A stretch of 64,000 bases of DNA from Scolanthus callimorphus (Eukaryota > Cnidaria > Anthozoa > Actiniaria > Edwardsiidae): assembly GCA_033964015.1 (NCBI GenBank), contig CM066914.1:21487023-21551022 (forward strand), given 5' to 3'. Shown piece after piece: positions 12,801-21,040 of the stretch. The position numbers and the translations under genes were made by a program. The notes beneath the pieces are model-generated. The model worked only from the letters and a program-made list of their open reading frames with translations, did no database searches and was not told the DNA's origin. Every line of letters begins with the position of its first letter. Position 1 is the stretch's first letter.

Positions 12801-13090
12801 GAAATAGTAACTCACGCAGTTCTTAGAAGTACAAGAGAGCTGGGCAAGTCCAGTAACTCGAAATAGTAACTCACACAGTTCTTATGGAGAACAAATAGAA
12901 CTGGACAAGACCAGTAACTCGAAATAGTAACTCGCGCAGTTCTTAGAAGTACAAGAGAGCTGGGCAAGTCCAGTAACTCGAAATAGTAACTTGCGCAACA
13001 AATATAGAACTGGACAAGTCCAGTAACTCGAAATAGTAACTTGCGCAACAAATATAGAACTGGACAAGTCCAGGAACTCGAAATAGTAAC
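9797..13090. repeat. Minisatellite, ~59-bp unit, about 55 copies
   Basis: The unit reads GAGCTGGGCAAGTCCAGTAA, then CTCGAAATAGTAACTCGCGC, then AGTTCTTAGAAGTACAATA. Variants are 58 bp (GAGCTGGCAAG), ~61 bp (with TATGAAGAACAAAT) and ~65 bp (with TATAGAGGAACAAAT and GTCCGTCAAG). They recur in blocks, which points to higher-order amplification. The first unit is the end of the P5C reductase coding exon: it contains the codons for ELGKSSNTK and the stop. Long minus-strand open frames across the array are artefacts of the unit length and are not genes. Confidence 0.97.
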
Positions 13091-13420
13091 CTGGCTGCAT
13101 GTACACAGGCCCTAAAACGTTCCTTGCACGAACCAACGACACCCTCCCCTCAAAAGCCACAAGGCCCATCATAATACAGTAATTATGCATGCAAAATGTT
13201 TGTAATATATTACCCTGTATTAGAGTATTTTTATAATAAAAATCTAATTATTTTTTTCCTAGAGGGCACGGTAACGAATTCTGCATTCTGATTGGTTCTT
13301 AGAGCGCGCGCGCGGGGGCAATATTTTCCTATCTCTGACCTAGGTCACGGTAACCATTTGCGCGCGCTTGTTTCCATCGAAAAAATCAAATTTTAGAGTT
13401 GGAAAAAATTAAATAAGTTT
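13091..13420. other. Flank of the minisatellite, possible 3' end of the P5C reductase transcript
   Basis: Unique sequence that includes AATAAA within TATAATAAAAATC at about 13230. If this is the poly(A) signal, the whole minisatellite would lie in the 3' UTR. There is no other support. Confidence 0.3.
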
Positions 13421-13560
13421 TTTACCGGCTTTAGGTCGGTCCGTATAGGCAAAAACTGTGACCTCGGCCTGGAAAATGTTGACCTCGGCCTCCGGCCTCG
13501 GTCAACATTTTCCAGCCCTCGGTCACAGTTTTTCCCTATACGGACCTCCCAGCCGGTAAA
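13421..13560. repeat. Palindromic fold-back MITE
   Basis: Begins TTTACCGGCT and ends AGCCGGTAAA. The arms carry ACTGTGACCTCGG and AAAATGTTGACC with their complements, and the loop is almost absent. Confidence 0.8.
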
Positions 13561-13790
13561 TAACATATATCTAATATAAATGGAAAGAAGTATATTTGCT
13601 TCCGTAGTGTATCAAATGTCTGGATGTCCCAGAATAAATCGAGCGACATTTTATAAAGCATATCTCGTGCTATCTGTGTAGTTTATTGCCATCTATAAAA
13701 TAGCTAAGATAGTACACGCGCTCTGAGTGGTTGAGAGCTGTGCATTCTCACATTATAAACGCACGGCAGATGCAATGCTATTTTATAAAA

Positions 13791-13951
13791 GCAATAAAAA
13801 GCGGATTTCTGTGGTTTATAATGTGGTAAACGCACTTGCGATGCTGGAAAAACACTTGGAAAGTTTAAAACTCACGAGCTTTTCTCGTGTTTTTCCAGCA
13901 TCCCACGTGCGTTTCTCACATTATAAACCACGGAAGTCCGCTTTTTATTGC
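13791..13951. repeat. Fold-back MITE
   Basis: Arms start GCAATAAAAAGCGG and end CCGCTTTTTATTGC. The inner blocks GTGGTTTATAATGTGG and GATGCTGGAAAAACAC are matched by complements around a ~30-bp loop. Confidence 0.8.
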
Positions 13952-15310
13952 TAAAATATCGCACTTGTCACTAGTACTCGCCTGAAGGCTCATGTGTATA
14001 GCAGAAATACAAGTGACGCGTGCATGGGATATTCTGTATTATTATATAGCTCGTGTTTATTCGATCAAAGCGCGCGCTCTGATTGGTTCTGTCATGGTCA
14101 CGTGGCAGGCTACAAATTCAATGTAGCCCGCGCGGGCTACAATTATAAAATTGTTGCCTGCGCGGGCTACATCGCTAGAGCGAGAAATTTCGGCGGACTA
14201 TTTTTACCGTATTTTCTTTTTGCTATATAATAAAACACTTAATGACTGCACCCTCGGGAAACAGTTCCCTCCGAATAACAGTGAGTTTGCCAGGTACGTG
14301 ACTACCAGTGCCTGTTATTTTCCCCAGTAGCAGCAAACCAGCGCGGTATTATAAAGATAACAAGGCTGTGTTTAGTATATGTTGTGATCTCCAGGGGTAG
14401 CTCTATCCACTGCTGTCGGTTTTGCGCGCCAACGACTTGACTTACTTTGCAAGAACTTAGCTATCTATTCATTTTCGTATCCAACTCTCCCCGGCTCGTC
14501 ACCTCACAGGGGAGGCCTACGCATGCGAAAGATTTGATACAGAGCCATTGAGATCAATACCTTTCTACCCATGCCCCAACGAGCAACGAAATCAGCCAAT
14601 CAGCGAAGGCTCGAGAAGGCCCTCTCAAATGGTTGTTACCAAAGCCATGGTTCTATCATAGAACGTTTTTAGCAGCTGTGAATCAGAGATTTATTTTGAT
14701 ATCGGAACGTGATTTTGATTGAGGTGGTAAAATTGCTAATGTCATTACAGTATATTGGGAGGTTTGAGCGCTTAATTTTGGCCTGGTTGTTGTGCCCCAA
14801 GCAAAGCTGGGTATTATAAGTGCTATGGGCAAACGACCAAAACCTCTTAAAAGAGATTGATCCTCTACCTTCCGCGGCCACTTTTAAGAGGTGCTTCACA
14901 GGAAATAATTAGCTACTCTTTGCCAATATTTTTGTATCTTAAATTGGCAACGCTTTGCATCTGCGCCTAGTATAGAATTGGAATAAAAGATACATCTATT
15001 GCATTCGATCTGGGGTAGAAGCCGAATATTTTGCTTTTGTTAATATTTCTACTTCAAGAAAGCTTTGAAATTCCAAAAAATATTCTGGTATTCCTTTACT
15101 AGTATGAAATTATCCCGAGGGAGGGAGGGGGGGGGGGGGGGGGGTCGGTACGCTGAAGAAAATCCGGTATATTTTTAGGGGCTCTTTGAACTGAAACGGA
15201 GGATCGAGGAGTAATTTTTAGGGTGGAATTTTTTCTGTCCACCATTTTCAAAGTGGATTCGGGTTCCCGGTAGTCATCCCTACCATTTTAACCTTCAATT
15301 ACCGCCCCAG
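13952..15310. other. Non-coding region with repeat fragments
   Basis: It contains the palindrome GTAGCCCGCGCGGGCTAC near 14124. A segment at about 14477-14645 is homologous to the interior of the 59366-59587 element (shared CCCCGGCTCGTC and AATCAGCCAATCAGCGA). A ~95-bp segment at 15015-15110 is the reverse complement of 34628-34725 (shared AGTAAAGGAATACCAGAAT). A G-run lies at about 15128-15144. No coding exon is supported. Confidence 0.5.
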
Positions 15311-15405
15311 CAGTGGCGGATCCAGGGGGGTGCTTTGGGTCCGGCCCACGTGGCTCTTCAAACCAAAAACGAATCCCCCTTTTCAAAAACCTGGATCCGC
15401 CCCTG
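15311..15405. mobile_element. hAT-like MITE (CAGTGGCGGATCC ends)
   Basis: The termini CAGTGGCGGATCCAGGGGGG and CCTGGATCCGCCCCTG are inverted. This is the widespread hAT-type miniature element signature. The flanking CCCCAG / CCCCAA bases may be a worn target duplication. Confidence 0.8.
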
Positions 15406-15699
15406 CCCCAATATTCAAGCTGGTCTAAACGTTGATATATAAAACATTCAATATTCCGTTTCTAATCCCGAACACTCGAGCTGAGAAGGCGGTTTTTAAA
15501 GTGGCTCTCGCTGACAAGAAAATAACTCAAATCGCAATCCAATTCCATCTTCTTGATAGCAGATCAAAACAACCCAGAATTGCATTTGACTAACACTTGA
15601 AAGGTTTTTCTATTAATCTGGAGGAGTATTTTGATTGCAGATATGCTACGGGCAAATGTGTTTTCACGGTTTCAATTTTACTTATTTTTCATTATTTAT

Positions 15700-16100
15700 C
15701 GCCTGGGTAGGGGGGGGGGGGGGGGGGGGGGGGGCAGAGGATTTTGGATAATACAAGGTCAAAGTGCAGTGATCCTCCCTCTATAAGTACAATCATTAAA
15801 GTGATCCCCCCTCAGAGTAGGGGATCGCATTTTTTTTTCGTTGAGCGCGAAGCGGGCTCGAATTTTGAAACGCATTCATCAAGCCTCAGAGAAAGTGTAG
15901 ATGAACATACTATACACATTTTGTGTATTGTAAACAAATCCTGTAGGTTTTATGACGAAAATTACGAAAGTATTATTATTCATTTGCGTGAAGCGCGGCC
16001 CAAATGACGAAATGACGAATTTCTATGCCTGTAACGTCCAACTCACGCTTACTCTTCTTTCGAACATAGTGACTGCCCGCCAGGCCTATCACAAACAACA
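15700..16100. repeat. Degenerate copy of the 3513-4324 element
   Basis: A run of about 24 G (near 15711-15734) is followed by text similar to 3640-3950. Shared strings are CATCAAGCCTCAGAGAAAG, CCTGTAGGTTTTAT, GTAACGTC and TTCTTTCGAACATAGTGACT. Confidence 0.65.
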
Positions 16101-16266
16101 CTATAAAACCTTTAAAATCGCGAATAGATTTGCTAGATAAATCAGACAGAAAGGGAAAACCTAAGACTCACTGAGACGCTCTTTGTCGATTCCGAAGAGG
16201 AAACCACGCAATTCCTGTACGTCCTTGAGACGGAAAGACGGAAGATGTGAAGATGTTATAGGCGAT

Positions 16267-16898
16267 AGACCAAATGGCTAAACGGTGTTTACATCTTGTT
16301 GCTATCCAATTCAGATCATGTGATGATTCCTTGGGGTGGCTACAATTGTTAATTTTTTTCTCTTTTTTCTCTTTCTCCGCTTACTAGGGCTAACGCTCAG
16401 AAGCACACATGGGACCATTTCATTAGCACGTTAGCTTTCACACAAGGTTAATTCCTTATCTCCACTCTGTTGAACTTAGTGCTACGCGGCCACAGGCTTG
16501 CCTGAACATCTACATATATTCACTTCATTACCGCGAACATAACATCTAATTTACCCCGACCTGCTCCCAGTCTGACCTGGATAGCTCAGCTGGTTAGAGC
16601 ATCAGATGTACAATTCTGAAGGTCGTGGGTTCGAATCCCTCTCGGGGTCAGAGATTTTTTCTCTTTCTCCGCTTACTAGGGCTAACGCTCAGAAGCACAC
16701 ATGGGACCATTTCATTAGCACGTTAGCTTTCACACAAGGTTAATTCCTTATCTCCACTCAATTGTTAAATTGTTCTCTCTCGACCGAGTGCACGAGTGTA
16801 TGTGCAGAACTAACAAAAAGGTATCCACCAAACAAAGGAATCATAACATGATCTGTTGGGTGGTAACAACATGTAAACACCGTTAGTCGATTTGGTCT
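16267..16898. mobile_element. TIR element carrying a duplicated tRNA-flank module
   Basis: Imperfect ~65-bp inverted ends: AGACCAAAT...ACGGTGTTTACAT at the left and ATGTAAACACCGT...ATTTGGTCT at the right. Inside are two identical 105-bp direct repeats (16363-16467 and 16655-16759), separated by 187 bp that hold the tRNA-like sequence. Confidence 0.7.
16574..16650 (+). tRNA. tRNA-like sequence, anticodon unclear, probably a pseudogene or SINE-type head
   Basis: The Pol III A box (TAGCTCAGCTGG) and B box (GGTTCGAATCC) are both intact. D-stem GCTC/GAGC and anticodon stem TCAGA/TCTGA form. The acceptor stem (ACCTGGA with TCGGGGT) has one mismatch and a wobble, and the T-stem has one mismatch. 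The anticodon loop is eight bases (TGTACAAT), not seven, so no anticodon can be read safely. TTTTTT follows at 16655, a possible Pol III terminator. It lies inside a TIR element next to 105-bp direct repeats, which argues against an ordinary tRNA gene. Confidence 0.55.
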
Positions 16899-17127
16899 TT
16901 GTTCTTCTTCTTTCTTTTATTAATAATGATTGACTTTTTTTTCATATTGATTTATTTCATGTATTTATTATTTTTGTCTCTATTCTGCTGTTCTTTTAAA
17001 TAATGTTTTATTTGTAATATGTCCTTTTAGAATTGTTAGATTTTATTGTAAATTGTTTAAAACAAATTAAACGATTCTTATTTATTGAAAAAGTGCTTAG
17101 AACATTTCTTTATAAGCGCTAAATGTT

Positions 17128-17129
<2 letters not shown>

Positions 17130-17165
<36 letters not shown>

Positions 17166-17166
17166 T
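17130..17166. repeat. (ATT)n microsatellite
   Basis: Uninterrupted ATT repeats in AT-rich non-coding DNA. Confidence 0.9.
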
Positions 17167-17351
17167 ATTACTACTATCATTATCATTATTCAAAGCCCAC
17201 ATTTTAAACTACTATTGTTATATATTTTTAGGAAATCTATATTAAACCTACACTATAATTGTTATTGCTGAAATAGTTATTATAGAAGAACATATGTGTA
17301 AAAAGTTTTTTTTACGTGTTATTGAATTTTTAATAAAGGATTTATATTATT

Positions 17352-17533
17352 TAGCATTAGAGCACAACTTTCTATGACTTTATCGGCGCAATAGGGCACG
17401 CGTGATGTGGGAGAGACACGAGAACTTTGTAAAATCACTCGGCGAGTGATTTTAAAACGTTTCGAGTGTCTTTCCCAAAATCACAAGTGCTCTATTGCGC
17501 CGATAAAGTCATAGAAAAATGTGCTCTAATGCT
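17352..17533. repeat. Fold-back MITE
   Basis: TAGCATTAGAGCACA...GACTTTATCGGCGCAATAG at the left is inverted at the right. A smaller hairpin AATCACTCG/CGAGTGATT lies in the centre. Confidence 0.8.
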
Positions 17534-17734
17534 TTTATGATATAGCGGAGGAGAACCATTACGTTATCGGTGTAATAGAAAAATGTCAGAGCGCGCGTTA
17601 TATCGTAGCTTTATTATATAAAAAAATCATAATCATTATTGTTGTTGTTGTTATCATTATTATTATTGTCATTAAAAACACAATAATTAACAATTATTCC
17701 TCGAGCCCGAATGGACTCTGATAGCCCGTGAGCA

Positions 17735-17840
17735 CACTAGTAGGTCAATTTGTATAGCCAAAAACGTTTTCCGGTCTGGTCATTTGCTATATCCAACACT
17801 TTTCGCCTACCAGAACCAATCAGAACGTAGCATGTTAAAA
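17735..17840 (-). repeat. Dispersed repeat, partner at 49095-49241
   Basis: The reverse complement of this segment matches the 49-kb copy (shared AAAACGTTTT, CAAATTGACCTACTAGTGTG, CGAAAAGTGT). It is non-coding. Confidence 0.6.
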
Positions 17841-18316
17841 TATCTGTTCCGATGGCGCGACGAGAGTTGAAATTTCGTATGTAGATTATAAAATCTCCTG
17901 GATGTTTCGAATGGCGCAAAAGGTGAAATTTCACTACTTTTTGGGGTATTTTTGCCGTGAAAAAGATAACCTAGAATTTTCGCGATCGGATAGCGTTTTT
18001 TTCCTCTGGCATTTTCGGGAGACTTGACTTCAATCCCTGAAATGTTCGCTTCCCATAAGTTTCAGCTACGAAATCCGAACAGATACAAAATTTGTAGGGA
18101 TTAAAATACTCAGTTGTATACTCAGTTATGACTTGTAATGACAATATCAGCTATTTTACATCATTGTCTCGTTGCCCTGACTACAATCATATGAAATTCG
18201 CTCTATGCAGTGTGTTCGTCTTGCTATCGTTGGTCCCCGCTATTATTAGGTATTTTGTCAGGGGGCTCTGACCATCTTATTTACCTTGACCTCACAGACA
18301 GTCTTTGTTCTGAGTT
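17841..18316. other. Left flank of the Polinton
   Basis: No coding exon is supported. The last bases run into the 7-bp direct repeat TTATAGA that borders the Polinton. Confidence 0.5.
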
Positions 18317-18323
18317 TTATAGA
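18317..18323. repeat. Target-site duplication, left (TTATAGA)
   Basis: TTATAGA occurs immediately outside both TIRs (18317-18323 and 33678-33684). Polintons make 6-bp duplications; the seventh matching base may be chance or belong to the element end. Confidence 0.8.
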
Positions 18324-18749
18324 GTAGTAGGAAAGTGGCGCACCTGGCACAATTTCATTTTTTTATCAATTTGATAAAAAAATGTGTGCACACCTTTAAA
18401 AATTTTCCAGTCAAATCCCCTCAAAAAGTCTCCCTAGCACATATCTCTGACAGTTGTGTAACAAGGTGACTGAAATACCCTCTCTTTCGAGAAATTTAAA
18501 AAATGAAAAACGGGTTAAAGACATGAATATTATAATAAAAATGAAGAAACAAACAGTGAAAGAGTTGAGAGCCCTCGCCAAAGAGCGTGGCATTCCAAGA
18601 TATTATTGGTTGCTAAAAGCCCAACTTATCGAAGCTTTGGGTAATACATCGCAAAGACCCATTCCAACACCAAGGACTAATATACCAGTGCAAAGACCCA
18701 TTCCAACACCAAGGACTAATATACCAGTGCAAAGACCCATTCCAACACC
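18324..18749 (+). repeat. Polinton left terminal inverted repeat (426 bp)
   Basis: It matches the complement of 33251-33677 throughout; the only difference I see is 5 A versus 6 T/A near 18422-18426. It contains the translation start and the first ~75 codons of the adjoining gene. Confidence 0.95.
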
Positions 18750-20024
18750 GATTTACGAACAGTGTAAAGAAAAACTACGTGTTGGTACAGACTGTAGTGG
18801 TATTGAAGCACCAATTCAAGCACTACGCCAACTAGGCATTCCATTTAAGCATGTCTTCTCGTCAGAGATTGATAAGTACTGTATACAATCAATTAAAGCT
18901 AATTATAATCCTGAAATTCTTTTGGTGACCCAGACGGACTGTATCCAGAAGGAGATATAACAAAACGTGATATCTCCTCAGTACCGGATATTGACTTATA
19001 TGTCTGTGGTTTCCCATGCCAACCTTTTTCTACTGCAGGTTATCGGGAAGGTTTTGATCACAAATCGGGTAACGTATTCTGGGAGTGTTTAAAAGTTATT
19101 CAAGAAAAGCAACCTAAGTATTTCATTTTGGAAAACGTCCCTGGACTACTCAATCATGATAAAGATAATACATGGAAAATAATTTGGGGAGAGTTAATAA
19201 AGCTCAAAGAATACACTGTTCAATGGAAACTTCTTAACACTAGAGACTACGGTATTCCACATAATCGACCAAGACTATATATAGTTGGAACAAAAGAAAC
19301 ATTTAACTGGCCAAAACATAAAGTTCTGGAAAATGTTGCAGATTATGTGGATCATTCCGATAATTATGTACATCCAGCGACTGAACGACATCAGGACATT
19401 CTGAATCGTTTAGATGACGGCAAAGTTTTTATCGAGTTTGCTTTTGGAGTATCTGGAACCCGTACGTATGCCAATGCAGACAAATACGCTTCGTGTATTA
19501 CGACTAAAGGAAGTATGTGGTGTGTACCAAAACATCGTTACGCAAATACTACAGAATTACATCGCTTACAGGGATTTTCTGATGAATTTGTCCAAGTAGT
19601 TAGTAACACACAAATGAAGAAACAGATTGGTAATACGATGAGTGTTAACGTAATTAAAGAGATAATTCTCGAGTTGATGCCACAAAATTCAGTTTCTAAC
19701 ACACCCTCAGACGTAACTCTCAAGAATGATTACAGATGTCTACACGGTAAAATAAAATATTATTGTAGAGATTGTCACGGATCACAAATTTGCCCCCACG
19801 ACCGCCAAAAGTCACGCTGCAAAGAATGTAATGGTGGTAGTATTTGCATGCATAAACGAGTGAGTTATCTATGCAAAGACTGCAACGGGAAAGGAATATG
19901 TATTCATGGAATCCAGAAATTCTTTTGTAAGTTATGTGGAGGGTCTCAAATATGTGAACACAACAGACAGAAGGTTCGATGTAAAGCGTATCACACAACA
20001 CAACAACAGCCCACCGAGTGCTGA
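18523..20024 (+). CDS. C5 cytosine DNA methyltransferase with SAP-like N-terminus and Cys/His repeat tail (frameshifted)
   Basis: The first in-frame ATG is 18523, inside the left TIR. Order: SAP/HeH-like helix pair (VKELRALAKERG...LLKAQLIEAL, about residues 11-40), proline-rich QRPIPTP repeats, then a complete C5-methylase core. Visible motifs are I (DCSGIEAP), IV with the catalytic Cys (GFPCQPFS), VI (ENVPGLL), VIII (HNRPRLYIVG), IX (LHRLQGFSDEF) and X (QIGNTMS). The C-terminus has about four ~20-residue units of the form C-x-H-x6-C-x2-C-x-G-x-x-x-IC, probably zinc-binding. One base appears missing near 18919-18927: the first frame stops at 18960, while motif IV onward is in another frame that stays open to 20024. 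It could modify element or host DNA. The target sequence is unknown. Confidence 0.9.
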
Positions 20025-20070
20025 CAGAATGTCTGAAGGTGAGCTAGAAACTTAAAAGCACACAAGAATT

Positions 20071-20561
20071 AACTTTGGTGGAAATTTCAGTTGTGATTTC
20101 ATAACATAAACCATGTTATGAAAAACCATTAAGTTCATCTATTTTACATACCAATCCACATTATCTCGTAGTCCCAATAATTCTGACTGGGATTTGTGGT
20201 TTTCGGTTTCAAGCCGAGTGGTTTAACAAAGGCGATTCTACCTTGCCAACTGTAATCTTTGAGTTCGAGACAAAGACGAGCAGGAAGCCAGGTTTTAAAT
20301 GCATTTCCCTCTTTGTCGTTCAAGACAGCAACTAATTGCTCTCCAAATTTCGTCTCAATCTTATCTGTACTTTCGATGCGGTAAATAATACCCTCAGGCA
20401 CATCTCTCCATTTTGTTATTGTCTGATGTTGACTTTTACTTTCGTTGAATTGTTCTGCTGTTGGGAACTCCATCTTTTATTATTGAATACGTATCTCCTT
20501 AAGTCATTTTTTGTGTTGTGATTTCATAATCACATTCGTAACGCAAATTTCCACCAAAGTT
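20071..20561. repeat. 17-bp inverted repeats bracketing the 109-aa gene
   Basis: AACTTTGGTGGAAATTT at 20071-20087 is exactly inverted at 20545-20561. Just inside, TTGTGATTTCATAA is repeated in direct orientation (20091-20104 and 20516-20529). The pair looks like the borders of a gene cassette. Confidence 0.6.
20144..20473 (-). CDS. Small Polinton protein of 109 aa, possibly OB-fold
   Basis: The product is soluble with no membrane segment. It has the pattern ITKWRDVPEGIIYRI...TKFGEQLVAVL...KTWLPARL, then a YSWQGRIAFVKPLG strand pair. I recall similar short proteins in other large invertebrate DNA elements; the five-strand look suggests an OB fold and perhaps single-strand DNA binding, but this is inference. 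It lies between the methyltransferase tail and a structured non-coding region, and is bracketed by 17-bp inverted repeats. The ATG is at 20471-20473. Confidence 0.7.
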   Translation of the reverse strand: MEFPTAEQFNESKSQHQTITKWRDVPEGIIYRIESTDKIETKFGEQLVAVLNDKEGNAFKTWLPARLCLELKDYSWQGRIAFVKPLGLKPKTTNPSQNYWDYEIMWIGM

Positions 20562-20616
20562 TTCATTATAAAAAATAGCAAAACTGGCATCGCCGCAAAG
20601 CGATATAATTGCCAGA

Positions 20617-20675
20617 AACCCCTCGGGTTTTTTCTTTCAACTGCTGCTCTCGCTGCTCTCTTGTCCCGAGGGGTT
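20617..20675. terminator. Long stem-loop followed by T-run
   Basis: AACCCCTCGGG pairs with CCCGAGGGGTT over a 37-base loop, and TTTTT follows. It resembles a terminator or an RNA-processing hairpin; the function is not shown. Confidence 0.3.
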
Positions 20676-20798
20676 TTTTGTCTTTGTTCTTGGTCCAGGC
20701 CTGTATCCTTGGCCTCCTTTGGGCTCTGGTGATTCCATCGCGGACTTCACTTGAGATGAGATTTTATTTAACTAAGTTCACACACACTCTCCCCGGGG

Positions 20799-20860
20799 TT
20801 TGTATGGCGGGGGACCATACAAAGGCGCCATATAAAATACTCCCCCAGTATTTTATATGG
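20799..20860. promoter_or_regulatory. Two adjacent perfect hairpins with complementary loops
   Basis: Hairpin 1: 9-bp stem TTTGTATGG with loop CGGGGGA. Hairpin 2: 14-bp stem CCATATAAAATACT with loop CCCCC. The GGGGG and CCCCC loops could pair as a kissing complex. Confidence 0.6.
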
Positions 20861-21040
20861 ACAACATATAACGTTCGCTAGAATATATATACGTCGAGGT
20901 TTTGAAAAATTTCTCCATGTGGGAGCAAAGTATTCGACATGGTCGAATTGGATTTGGCTGATACGCATGCGCGACCCATCTCATAACCTCTGACGTCACA
21001 GGAAGTCTCTCGTCGCGTTATCCGTCTTGTTGCGTGACGG

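Larger units (their letters stand above)
20474..21040. other. Structured non-coding region of the Polinton
   Basis: A 567-bp gap between the 109-aa gene and the end of the capsid cluster. It contains CTGGCA/TGCCAG (20584-20615), AACCCCTCGGG/CCCGAGGGGTT (20617-20675), TTTGTATGG/CCATACAAA (20799-20823) and CCATATAAAATACT/AGTATTTTATATGG (20828-20860). It is more structured than any other gap in the element, so it could be an origin, packaging signal or structured RNA. Confidence 0.6.

Noticed and set aside
9797..13090. CRISPR-like array
   Set aside because: Units are contiguous with no unique spacers, and the genome is animal; it is a minisatellite.
10392..13190. Long minus-strand open frames with repeated SSYWTCQLYCTSKNCASYYFELLDLP-like text
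   Set aside because: They are translations of the 58/59-bp minisatellite; three units shift through all frames. They have no start context or independent support.
16574..16650. Functional tRNA-Tyr, -Cys or -Lys
   Set aside because: The anticodon loop has eight bases, no canonical T33-anticodon-purine37 reading fits, and stems have mismatches.
18454..18522. Extension of the methyltransferase and polymerase N-termini to 18454 and 33546
   Set aside because: These frames begin at TTG. The first in-frame ATG is 69 bases further in, at 18523 and 33477.
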